Shown here: positions 1 through 4,898 of the stretch, piece by piece
How the letters are laid out: every line of letters starts with the position of its first letter
How positions within the stretch are numbered: the first letter of the stretch is position 1
From: Cyanobacteriota bacterium
Lineage (GTDB): Bacteria > Cyanobacteriota > Cyanobacteriia > Phormidesmidales > Phormidesmidaceae
Assembly (NCBI GenBank): GCA_027592485.1
Contig: JAQCKL010000342.1
Span: 1-5,477 of the forward strand
Direction: 5' to 3'
Length of the DNA stretch: 5,477 nucleotides
Notes under the pieces: model-generated
Seen by the model: only the letters and a program-made list of their open reading frames with translations
Told to the model about the DNA's origin: nothing
Databases searched by the model: none
Program-made: the position numbers and the translations under genes

Positions 1-102
1 TTCAGGCATGCCGAACCCGGCAAACCAGGTTGCTACAGGTTTCAATAACGCCGTTAGTTGCGTGCTCAGGGGGGTTAATAAAGCCGCCAGTTGTGCGCCC
101 AC
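1..102 (-). CDS. N-terminal fragment of an unidentified protein, runs off the left edge
   Basis: An open minus-strand frame starts with GTG at 102-100 and stays open to the window edge, giving 34 residues (MGAQLAALLTP... ending ...WFAGFGMPE). A strong Shine-Dalgarno sequence, AAGGAGA, lies 7 nt before the GTG, and an in-frame TAA lies just upstream (117-115), so the start is well fixed. The gene begins 53 nt after the glyQ stop on the same strand, which suggests co-transcription. The visible part is rich in Leu, Ala and Thr, with an amphipathic or hydrophobic look typical of the lead-in to a membrane protein. It faintly recalls cyanobacterial DUF4079 membrane proteins, but 34 residues are too few to assign a family. 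I am fairly sure it is a gene and unsure what it encodes. Confidence 0.62.
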   Translation of the reverse strand, partial: MGAQLAALLTPLSTQLTALLKPVATWFAGFGMPE

Positions 103-109
103 AGCCGAT

Positions 110-116
110 TCTCCTT
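110..116 (-). promoter_or_regulatory. Shine-Dalgarno site for the left-edge gene
   Basis: On the minus strand this reads AAGGAGA, a near-perfect anti-16S match, 7 nt before the GTG at 102-100. It decides the start of the left-edge gene, which has no ATG. Confidence 0.7.
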
Positions 117-155
117 ACTACTCTCAACAGTCCTAACATCCCATATTTAATGGGA

Positions 156-1043
156 TTATGCAGCGCTCTCGTCAGCGGCGGCTAACAGGGGGAATCCCAG
201 GGCTTCCCGCTGTTCTAGATAGAGCTGCGCCACCCGCCGAGCCAGCCCTCGCACTTGACGAATGTAGCGGGTCCGTTCGGTGACGGAAATGACCCCGCGC
301 GCATCGAGCAAATTAAAGGTGTGGGAGCATTTCAGCACGTAGTCGTAGCTGGGGAGGACCAGACCCTGATCCATCAGCCGCTCGGCTTCTTTTTGATAGA
401 GACCAAACAGGGTGAACAGCATTTCGGCATCGGATGCATCAAAGTTATAGGTGGATTGCTCGATTTCCCCTTGCAGGTGTACGTCCCCATAGGTGAGGGT
501 CTCATTCCACTGGATTTTGGCGATCGCATCCACCTCTTGCAGATACATGGTCAATCGCTCTAGGCCATAGGTGAGCTCGATCGACACCGGACGACAGTCG
601 ATGCCCCCGCACTGCTGGAAGTAGGTGAACTGGGTAATCTCCATGCCATCCAGCCAAACTTCCCAGCCCACGCCCCAGGCCCCCACGGCGGCATCTTCCC
701 AGTTATCTTCCACAAAGCGGATGTCGTGGTCTTCGGGTTTGATGCCGAGGGCACGCAGGGAGTCGAGATAAATGTCTTGGATGTTATCGGGGGAAGGCTT
801 GATCAGCACTTGGTACTGGTAGTAGTGCTGGTAGCGGTTGGGATTTTCGCCGTAGCGGCCATCGGCGGGGCGGCGGCAGGGTTCCACGTAGGCAACGGAC
901 CAGGGCTCGGGACCGATCGCCCGCAAGAAGGTATGGGGGCTTTTGGTGCCTGCGCCTTTTTCGGTGTCGTAGGGCTGGACGATGAGGCAACCACGGCTTC
1001 CCCAGAAGTCGTGCAAGGTGGCAATTACAGACTGAAAGTTCAC
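156..1043 (-). CDS. glyQ: Glycine--tRNA ligase alpha subunit
   Basis: This is the alpha (catalytic) subunit of the bacterial alpha2/beta2 glycyl-tRNA synthetase, a cytoplasmic class II enzyme that activates glycine with ATP and charges tRNA-Gly. The 295 residues match the usual length of the separate alpha chain. Seen directly: the N-terminal GCLIVQPYDTEKGAGT stretch (about 18-33), the motif 2 region VEPCRRPADGRYGENPNRYQ (about 53-72), FVEDNWE (110-116), TQFTYFQQ (about 137-144), motif 3 ELTYGLERL (156-164), and the conserved C-terminal SHTFNLLDARG and ISVTERTRYI blocks. The start is GTG at 1043-1041, with AGGGA (minus strand, 1055-1051) 7 nt upstream. The shorter reading frames on both strands inside it are shadows. 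The beta subunit gene (glyS) is not in the window, as is common in cyanobacteria. A weak -10-like TATAGA lies at 1079-1074 on the minus strand, without a clear -35. Confidence 0.97.
   Translation of the reverse strand: MNFQSVIATLHDFWGSRGCLIVQPYDTEKGAGTKSPHTFLRAIGPEPWSVAYVEPCRRPADGRYGENPNRYQHYYQYQVLIKPSPDNIQDIYLDSLRALGIKPEDHDIRFVEDNWEDAAVGAWGVGWEVWLDGMEITQFTYFQQCGGIDCRPVSIELTYGLERLTMYLQEVDAIAKIQWNETLTYGDVHLQGEIEQSTYNFDASDAEMLFTLFGLYQKEAERLMDQGLVLPSYDYVLKCSHTFNLLDARGVISVTERTRYIRQVRGLARRVAQLYLEQREALGFPLLAAADESAA
520..527. repeat. HIP1 palindrome GCGATCGC (one of five)
   Basis: This is the cyanobacterial highly iterated palindrome. The other full copies in the window are at 2753-2760, 2897-2904, 4298-4305 and 5432-5439. 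Four of the five are inside genes; the copy at 4298 is between the acidic lipoprotein gene and the DUF2227 gene. Many 6- or 7-base near-matches are also present. The density supports a cyanobacterial origin. Confidence 0.95.
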
Positions 1044-1053
1044 GGGTCTTTCC

Positions 1054-1068
1054 CTACGGCATTTTTCA
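1054..1068 (-). promoter_or_regulatory. Leader motif shared with the DUF1232 gene, copy 1
   Basis: On the minus strand this reads TGAAAAATGCCGTAG. It sits 10 nt before the glyQ GTG and overlaps the start of its Shine-Dalgarno stretch. The same string, with one more A, lies at 2502-2487 in the leader of the DUF1232 gene. Its function is unknown. It could be a common leader or operator element, or coincidence. Confidence 0.35.
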
Positions 1069-1210
1069 ACCTTTCTATATTGTCACAGATGGCCGGTCCT
1101 AACTGCTGACCACGGCAGGTATAGCAGTTGTGTATCCGAGGAGGACAAGCTCACGGGTGACTTGACCGCTGCACAAATTCCCAGGCTCAACGCGACATCT
1201 GCGCCCTCGA

Positions 1211-1216
1211 TACAAT
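1211..1216 (+). promoter_or_regulatory. Possible -10 box ahead of the Uma2 remnant
   Basis: TACAAT matches the bacterial -10 consensus at five of six positions. There is no good -35 at the usual spacing. Transcription would begin near 1223, so the ATG at 1223 would be leaderless or nearly so. This favours the ATG at 1244 (or 1316) as the ancestral start of the Uma2-like gene. Confidence 0.3.
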
Positions 1217-1243
1217 AGAGACATGCAGTTGCAGGGTAGTCCC

Positions 1244-1513
1244 ATGGCCTACAGTACCGGTCACTCTATCCCCCAAATCACCCCGCCTCGCCCCTCGCAC
1301 GAAATCCTACCCACCATGTATGATTTACCGAGCGAGTGGCCAGAGGAACCGGGTTTACCTGATGAATTTCACGACCTGCAGCCCCAACTACTGAGCCGGA
1401 CCCTGACCCTGGCCGCCTACAACCGTGACCAGTGGTTTGCCGCCTCTGACCTAAACCTCTAGTACAACGTTCGCCATCCCCTCTGGCACAAACGCCCCGA
1501 CTGGTTTTTAGCA
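1244..1513 (+). pseudogene. Uma2/DUF820 endonuclease-like protein, N-terminal remnant
   Basis: Uma2-family proteins have a PD-(D/E)XK-type nuclease fold and occur in very large numbers in cyanobacteria, mostly without known targets. The remnant carries the characteristic N-terminal block LPTMYDLPSE and EPGLPDEFHDLQPQLLSRTL. After an in-frame TAG at 1460-1462 it continues in the same frame as YNVRHPLWHKRPDWFL. The family usually reads ...DLNLYYDVRHPLWHKRPDWF..., so the TAG probably replaced a Tyr codon. Family members are typically around 200 residues or more; only about the first 90 remain and the catalytic core is missing. Beyond about 1510 the reading frame turns into symporter sequence. 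The ATG at 1244 is taken as the start because 1223 lies too close to the putative -10. ATG 1316 (within LPTM) is also possible. Confidence 0.8.
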
Positions 1514-1938
1514 AACCCTAGCAACCTGCTGCTGCTCACCCGGCTGATGGCCGTCTTTATCACCCTGCTGGGGTGTTCTTTGCCATCCAGATTCCCCAGA
1601 CCGGGGTGTTGTTGCTGCTGGCCTTTGACTTGGGATTTGCGGGGCTGGTGATTCCCCTGACGGAAGGATTATTCTGGTCCCGCGCCACTTGGCAAGGGGC
1701 CTTGTCCTGCATCATTGTGGGCTCCCTGGCACGGCTGACCCTTTTTGCCCTGATGCCCACCATGTTTGGGGTGGACAATACCTTGCTCTATATCCCCAAT
1801 CCCCTGGTCACCCCTGATTTTGACGGCTTTCCCAGGCTGATCAGCGGACTGATCAGCCTGGTGGTGTCCCACTTCACCTATGAGCCGTTGCGGCCTGAAC
1901 AGGCATTATCTGTGCAGGAACGGGTGCAGGCGTTGTAA
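1514..1938 (+). pseudogene. Sodium:solute symporter (SSF/SLC5-like), C-terminal remnant
   Basis: Members of this family are sodium-coupled transporters of about 500 residues with 11-13 membrane helices, carrying substrates such as proline, pantothenate or other solutes. Only about 135 C-terminal residues remain. Seen directly: LLLLTRLMAVFITLLG from 1526, then VFFAIQIPQTGVLLLLAFDL, FAGLVIPLTEGLFW, ATWQGALSCIIVGSLARL, MPTMFGVDNTLLYIPNPL and DFDGFPRLISGLISL, ending at TAA 1936-1938. The two parts are in different frames. At 1570-1573 there are four G where five would keep ...LLG-VFF... in one frame, so one base has been lost. The segment begins in the same frame as the Uma2 remnant with no start of its own, so it cannot make a transporter. 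The substrate cannot be told from this fragment. Confidence 0.82.
1832..1861. repeat. Perfect 13-bp inverted repeat inside the symporter remnant
   Basis: CCAGGCTGATCAG at 1832-1844 is mirrored exactly at 1849-1861 around a 4-nt CGGA loop. The arms encode RLISGLISL. The sequence also contains a 12-nt direct duplication of CTGATCAGCGGA-like sequence (CTGATCAGC twice), so the palindrome may have come from that duplication. No T-run follows on either strand. Confidence 0.85.
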
Positions 1939-1967
1939 GGAAGTGGTGGGGTAATGGCGTACCCATC

Positions 1968-1986
1968 GGGTTGGTCATGCCAACCC
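1968..1986 (+). terminator. Weak stem-loop after the symporter remnant
   Basis: GGGTTGG at 1968-1974 pairs with CCAACCC at 1980-1986 around a 5-nt loop, 30 nt after the remnant's TAA. It could be the old terminator of the symporter gene. There is no T-run, so this is tentative. Confidence 0.3.
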
Positions 1987-2024
1987 CCTACGTTCTTTCT
2001 GCCCATCACGGGTGACTCAGCATG

Positions 2025-2061
2025 ATTTCCTAGGGCGGGCCTTGTACCCGCCCTAGGAAAT
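2025..2061. repeat. Perfect 15-bp hairpin in the intergenic gap
   Basis: ATTTCCTAGGGCGGG (2025-2039) is exactly complementary to 2047-2061, with a 7-nt loop. The core TAGGGCGGG...CCCGCCCTA resembles the GGGCGGGT-type palindromes scattered between genes in many cyanobacteria, so it may be a REP- or MITE-like unit. No transposase or flanking target duplication is visible. It lies between two genes that read toward each other and could also end transcription from both sides. Confidence 0.85.
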
Positions 2062-2135
2062 GCCATCCTGGGCCTTGTCCAGATCATCCACTGGGTTGTC
2101 AACGGGAGGACTCGGATCATTTGACCCATGATCGA

Positions 2136-2156
2136 GGGCACCCCCAAGGGATGCCC
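2136..2156 (-). terminator. Stem-loop directly after the DUF1232 stop codon
   Basis: On the minus strand GGGCATCCC (2156-2148) pairs with GGGGTGCCC (2144-2136), giving nine pairs including one G-U and a 3-nt loop. It begins at the very next base after the TAG of the DUF1232 gene. A second weaker pairing (GATCAT/ATGATC at 2115-2120 and 2127-2132) follows. There is no U-run, which is common for cyanobacterial terminators. A role in transcript 3'-end stability is equally possible. Confidence 0.45.
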
Positions 2157-2468
2157 CTAGCCTTCATCTACAGAGACGGCATCCACATCAATGGTTTGGT
2201 CGCCGGGGCGGCCATCGGTAGAGCGCCGCTCGGTGGCTTCAGCTTCAGCCGGATTCATGCGCTGACTCAACCATTGGGTACCCGCCGAGGCCATCAACAT
2301 AATCAACGCGACATCATCGATTTGCCCCAGCAGGGGGATGAAATCGGGGGATAAATCGATCGGGCTGAGCAGATAGGCAAAACTAGCCAGCAGGACCCAA
2401 ATACCATATTGGGGGTGGGTGAGCAGACGTCGGTACCCATCCAATAAAAATCGCCCTGGAAAGCCCAT
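2157..2468 (-). CDS. DUF1232 (YkvA-like) small membrane protein
   Basis: The 103-residue protein carries the signature of DUF1232: AYLLSPIDLSPDFIPLLGQI with DD directly after (about 31-52). This block is flanked by hydrophobic stretches at about 22-38 and 52-66, likely two membrane segments. The cellular role of the family is not established. The C-terminal third (about 71-103) is polar, rich in Glu, Asp, Arg and Gly, and looks disordered. The length is typical for a single-domain member. The start ATG at 2468-2466 is preceded by AAGGGG (2478-2473) at 4-nt spacing. The gene stands alone: the neighbour at 2635 is divergent, so the 166-nt gap between them must hold both promoters. Confidence 0.88.
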   Translation of the reverse strand: MGFPGRFLLDGYRRLLTHPQYGIWVLLASFAYLLSPIDLSPDFIPLLGQIDDVALIMLMASAGTQWLSQRMNPAEAEATERRSTDGRPGDQTIDVDAVSVDEG

Positions 2469-2486
2469 AAAACCCCTTAAAAAGCG

Positions 2487-2502
2487 CTACGGCATTTTTT
2501 CA
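2487..2502 (-). promoter_or_regulatory. Leader motif shared with glyQ, copy 2
   Basis: On the minus strand this reads TGAAAAAATGCCGTAG, 18 nt before the ATG of the DUF1232 gene. It differs from the glyQ copy (1068-1054) only by one extra A. A weak -10-like TACACT abuts it at 2507-2502. The role is unknown. Confidence 0.35.
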
Positions 2503-2617
2503 GTGTAAGAGACCTAAGGCGTTAGCGCGTGAGAAGGGAATCGGCTCTCCGATCTGGATCTCAGGCAGATGGCCAGAAGTTGCGACTCCAGGGCATGATC
2601 AAATCAGCCATCTGTTC

Positions 2618-2625
2618 AGGAAAGG
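2618..2625 (+). promoter_or_regulatory. Shine-Dalgarno site for the 354-residue protein
   Basis: AGGAAAGG lies 9 nt before the ATG at 2635 and supports that start. I see no convincing -35/-10 pair between 2503 and 2617. Confidence 0.55.
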
Positions 2626-2634
2626 TGACTATTC

Positions 2635-3699
2635 ATGTCTTTGCTCTTTGATGCCCAAGCGACCCAGCGGCGGGTTGATCGGTTTTGGCAGTTGGCGGCG
2701 AGTTTTGGCATGGAGCGCAATGCCTATCACAATTACCTCAACGAGATTGTCAGCGATCGCTATGCCCTGATCAACGGTCTGCAATTACTGCGGGATGAGC
2801 TGCAATTTGCGGCGGGTAGCCCTACGGATATGAAAGCCTGCGGGGCGGATATGAGTCTACCCAGTGTAGTGACAACCTTGGCCTACACCAATTGCGGCGA
2901 TCGCATCCACCAGGGCGAGGCCACGAAACGCTACCGAGATGTGGTCGCCTCTCGGTTTGCCACCCTCTCAGAAATTGGTGAGCTGAAGCTGGAAGCCTTT
3001 TTCCCCGCTGGGGGGGGCACCGATAACGGCGCGACCTTGGCCCATGTGACCGTGGCCCATGAATTGGATGAGCACCTGAAGCAGCGGGTCTATGCCGGTA
3101 ACCCCCAATCGATTTCGTTGGTGGCGATCGACCTCAAAACCCATGTGGGTCGGCTGCAAGAAAAGGGCCAGCAGGTTTACGGCAAAACCCGCGAGTCGCC
3201 CTGGCGCGAACCTCGGGCTGCCTGTGGGGCGATCGTCGGGGCGCTGACTGAGTACAACCCCGACAATCTCATCCACCGCCGCATTCGCACGGACCTGGGG
3301 GAGCACAACTTTGACTACCTGGCTCACAACAGCATTCTGACCCAGGATGGGGTGGATATCACCATGGCGGTGGCGGCGATTATTGTCGCGGTTCGCGGCC
3401 TTCGCAATACGGCCATGGCCCTGGGCAAAGAGATGGATGAGCGGGGGTTGGCCCACCTAACGGCGAGCACGACGGTGAATCGGCCTTCGCGGGATGACTT
3501 GGTGATTTATCTGGCCCGCGCCACGGTCTTTAACGGCACGGTGCGGATGCAGGGGTTGGGCACTGAGGCGGAGCGTTACAGCGGTCGACTGGTGAACTAT
3601 GCCGGGGAACGGCGGCTGCAGCTTGCCTACGATGATTGGGACAGTGAGCAGTTGCCGATCCAAGACATTGCCTACAGGGTGCGGTCTTCGGGGCTATAG
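2635..3699 (+). CDS. Unrecognised conserved-looking soluble protein, 354 residues
   Basis: I do not recognise the family. The frame is long and uninterrupted, has a good ribosome site and codon use like glyQ, and contains two HIP1 palindromes, so it is a resident and expressed-looking gene. No signal peptide or clear membrane helix is seen; the most hydrophobic stretch is MAVAAIIVAVRGL (about 244-256), short enough to be a buried helix. The N-terminus (1-60) looks helical and charged. There are three cysteines (69, 87 and 197), the first two in KACGADMSL and YTNCGDRIHQG. A glycine-rich FFPAGGGTDNG (122-132) is followed by HVTVAHELDEHLK with three His (137, 142, 147). Other polar clusters are NLIHRRIRTDLGEHNFDYLAHN split around 211-232 and NRPSRDDLVIYLAR (282-295). 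The His/Asp/Glu content would suit a metal-binding enzyme or regulator, but no known catalytic motif is present. It converges on the DUF2227 gene with 16 nt between the stops. Confidence 0.88.
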   Translation: MSLLFDAQATQRRVDRFWQLAASFGMERNAYHNYLNEIVSDRYALINGLQLLRDELQFAAGSPTDMKACGADMSLPSVVTTLAYTNCGDRIHQGEATKRYRDVVASRFATLSEIGELKLEAFFPAGGGTDNGATLAHVTVAHELDEHLKQRVYAGNPQSISLVAIDLKTHVGRLQEKGQQVYGKTRESPWREPRAACGAIVGALTEYNPDNLIHRRIRTDLGEHNFDYLAHNSILTQDGVDITMAVAAIIVAVRGLRNTAMALGKEMDERGLAHLTASTTVNRPSRDDLVIYLARATVFNGTVRMQGLGTEAERYSGRLVNYAGERRLQLAYDDWDSEQLPIQDIAYRVRSSGL

Positions 3700-3715
3700 G
3701 AGATTTCCAGTGCTG

Positions 3716-4252
3716 CTACTTGCGACGCTGGGTTTGATGGGGGCGAGAGCGGCGCTGGGTCCGCTTCCAGCGGGAGACCGCCCAGTCACTAAGGGAGTGA
3801 CTCATGGCTCCGATCTCAATGCCGATCGCGAGGGCAAACCAAATCCCCCGATAGGTCCACAGGCCCCAGCTTAGGGTCTGGCCCAGTTCTCGCCAGGTTA
3901 GGGCCATGCGACCGGTGGCGGTGGTGATTTCTAGCCCGAGCAGGGTGACGATCGCGGCCCACAGCCCCAGATACAATAATCGCCCCAGGGTCCCGGCCAA
4001 GGGGCCGTGGGACAACCAGGAGCGGTGGCGGAGGTAACTGCGATAGGGTCGCCAAATCCAGCCCAGCCAACCCCAGCGTTTGCTTTGCAGCGATCTCACA
4101 TCAAGGTCGGGGCCAAACATCAAGCCCCCAAACAAAAAGCCCACCACCATCACCAGGGTGAGTCCCCCATGGCGGGTAAGCAGCCAGCCGAAGAGAGCGA
4201 CCAGGGGCAGGCAGGTCCAAGTGATGCGATCGTGGGTGCGTCCTGAGGGCAT
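3716..4252 (-). CDS. DUF2227 putative metal-binding membrane protein
   Basis: The 178-residue protein begins MPSGRTHDRITW, a hallmark of cyanobacterial DUF2227 proteins, which are annotated as putative metal-binding membrane proteins related in pattern to YdjM-type membrane hydrolases. Candidate metal ligands are H7 and D8, D49 and D51 in FGPDLD, H76 and H82 in HRSWLSHGP, and H152 and D156 in MSHSLSD. Likely membrane segments lie near 13-25, 31-46, 88-107 and 128-149. The C-terminus is a basic tail (RWKRTQRRSRPHQTQRRK) that should face the cytoplasm. The substrate and reaction are unknown. The ATG at 4252-4250 has no strong Shine-Dalgarno sequence, but the family N-terminus starts exactly here. 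It lies 96 nt downstream of the acidic lipoprotein gene on the same strand and may share its promoter. Confidence 0.9.
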   Translation of the reverse strand: MPSGRTHDRITWTCLPLVALFGWLLTRHGGLTLVMVVGFLFGGLMFGPDLDVRSLQSKRWGWLGWIWRPYRSYLRHRSWLSHGPLAGTLGRLLYLGLWAAIVTLLGLEITTATGRMALTWRELGQTLSWGLWTYRGIWFALAIGIEIGAMSHSLSDWAVSRWKRTQRRSRPHQTQRRK

Positions 4253-4312
4253 GGTTCAGATGTATCAGCCCACAGGGTTTAATGCAAGGGTTAGGGGGCG
4301 ATCGCGTCGTTG

Positions 4313-4337
4313 ATGGGGTTAGCAACGCTTGCCCCAT
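4313..4337 (-). terminator. Stem-loop between the lipoprotein and DUF2227 genes
   Basis: ATGGGG (4313-4318) pairs with CCCCAT (4332-4337), and AGC/GCT (4321-4323, 4327-4329) can extend the stem past a mismatch. It begins about 11 nt after the lipoprotein stop. There is no U-run on the minus strand. It could be a partial terminator or a transcript-stabilising structure that uncouples the two genes. Confidence 0.35.
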
Positions 4338-4348
4338 ACCCCGTTGTT

Positions 4349-4603
4349 TTAGCCCTCGCCGCCCTCACCGCCTTCGTCAGCGTCATCCGCGTCATCCGCG
4401 TCATCCGCATCGTCTGCATCGTCTGCTTTAGGGGTAGCCTCAGGCTGTTCACCCTCAACCGCCTCGGGTGCGACCTCAGTGGCTTCAGGCTGTTCGCCCT
4501 CGCCACTTTCAGTGCTATCAACGGCACCACCACCACAGGCGCTGACGGTGGCTACTAACCCGAGGGCTAAGAAGAGTTCAACCGATTTGAGTCGCTTTAC
4601 CAT
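4349..4603 (-). CDS. Small, extremely acidic lipoprotein with a DDA repeat
   Basis: The 84-residue precursor has a basic N-region (MVKRLK), a hydrophobic core (VELFLALGLVATV) and a lipobox ending VSAC at 20-23. Cys23 should therefore be lipid-modified and become residue 1 of a mature chain of about 62 residues. The mature part has almost no basic residue (only Lys59). It is dominated by Glu, Asp, Gly, Ala and Pro: first two copies of EGEQPEAT (35-42 and 50-57), then five DDA-type units (about 60-76), then EGGEGGEG. No folded domain is expected, so it is probably a disordered, highly negative surface or periplasmic chain that might bind cations or partners. The function is unknown. A near-consensus promoter lies 45 nt upstream, but I see no strong Shine-Dalgarno sequence before the ATG at 4603. 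DUF2227 follows on the same strand. Confidence 0.85.
   Translation of the reverse strand: MVKRLKSVELFLALGLVATVSACGGGAVDSTESGEGEQPEATEVAPEAVEGEQPEATPKADDADDADDADDADDADEGGEGGEG
4381..4425. repeat. 9-bp tandem repeat, five units, in the lipoprotein gene
   Basis: There are three exact copies of CGTCATCCG (4381-4407) followed by two exact copies of CATCGTCTG (4408-4425). All five encode Asp-Asp-Ala on the minus strand. The two sub-blocks use different synonymous codons, so two expansion events are likely. Unit length is a multiple of three, so copy-number change keeps the frame. Confidence 0.92.
4437..4501. repeat. Imperfect 20-bp direct repeat, 45 bp apart, in the lipoprotein gene
   Basis: Positions 4437-4456 and 4482-4501 differ at two bases and encode the two EGEQPEA copies. 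The 45-bp offset is 15 codons, which points to an in-frame duplication. Confidence 0.8.
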
Positions 4604-4647
4604 GGCAGTCGCAAACCAATTCCATAGAAAATAAAAGTACCCAAATG

Positions 4648-4676
4648 ACTATAAAACTATTGCGATGGAGTGTCAA
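4648..4676 (-). promoter_or_regulatory. Near-consensus sigma70-type promoter of the acidic lipoprotein gene
   Basis: On the minus strand TTGACA (4676-4671) is a perfect -35. It is followed after exactly 17 nt by TATAGT (4653-4648), a five-of-six -10 match. Transcription should start near 4641, giving a leader of about 38 nt before the ATG at 4603. Full -35/-10 pairs like this are uncommon in cyanobacteria and suggest strong, constitutive expression. Confidence 0.75.
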
Positions 4677-4742
4677 TAAAGCGGCATGATTGGACCGCAC
4701 CAGCCCAGGACCCAACCCGCTTAAATGCTTGACCATTCTGGG

Positions 4743-4778
4743 TTATCCATTGTGCCACCCAACCTACACAATGGGTAA
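4743..4778 (+). repeat. 12-bp stem-loop with T-rich flank, possible repeat remnant or terminator
   Basis: TTATCCATTGTG (4743-4754) pairs with CACAATGGGTAA (4767-4778), twelve pairs including one G-U, around a 12-nt loop. TTTATTTT follows from 4779 on the plus strand, as in an intrinsic terminator, yet no plus-strand gene precedes it. The CCCAACCTACA in the loop resembles the end of an interspersed repeat common between cyanobacterial genes, so it may be a worn repeat. Confidence 0.5.
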
Positions 4779-4833
4779 TTTATTTTCCAGGAACGGTCTT
4801 AGGTGAGGGGCTAGCGCGGCAGGGCTAAACCAA

Positions 4834-4859
4834 GCACATCCTGGCCATAGGCGATGTGC
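4834..4859 (-). repeat. 7-bp stem-loop downstream of murD
   Basis: GCACATC (4834-4840) pairs with GATGTGC (4853-4859) around 12 nt. It follows the stronger 4874-4898 hairpin on the minus strand. The two together could form a structured murD 3' end. Confidence 0.35.
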
Positions 4860-4873
4860 AGGCTGGTGAATCC

Positions 4874-4898
4874 CCGGCAAGGGTAAGCCCCTTGCCGG
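4874..4898 (-). terminator. 10-bp GC-rich hairpin, possible murD terminator
   Basis: CCGGCAAGGG (4874-4883) is perfectly complementary to 4889-4898, with a 5-nt loop. It lies about 60 nt after the murD stop. No U-run follows on the minus strand, so ending of transcription is inferred from position and stability only. Confidence 0.45.

Noticed and set aside
255..1109. Several open frames on both strands across glyQ
   Set aside because: They overlap a certain gene, lack family signatures and ribosome sites, and read as shadows of its codon bias.
1223..1243. ATG at 1223 as the start of the Uma2-like remnant
   Set aside because: It lies 7 nt after the -10-like box with no room for a ribosome site; the ATG at 1244 is more likely.
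2968..3663. Minus-strand frames of 162 and 68 residues opposite the 354-residue protein
   Set aside because: They are antisense to a frame with better start signals, are rich in shadow-type Arg/Pro/Gly/His composition, and have no recognisable domain.
4381..4425. Tandem 9-bp units considered as a CRISPR or iteron array
   Set aside because: Units are contiguous with no spacers, lie inside a coding frame and each encodes Asp-Asp-Ala, so they are a coding microsatellite.
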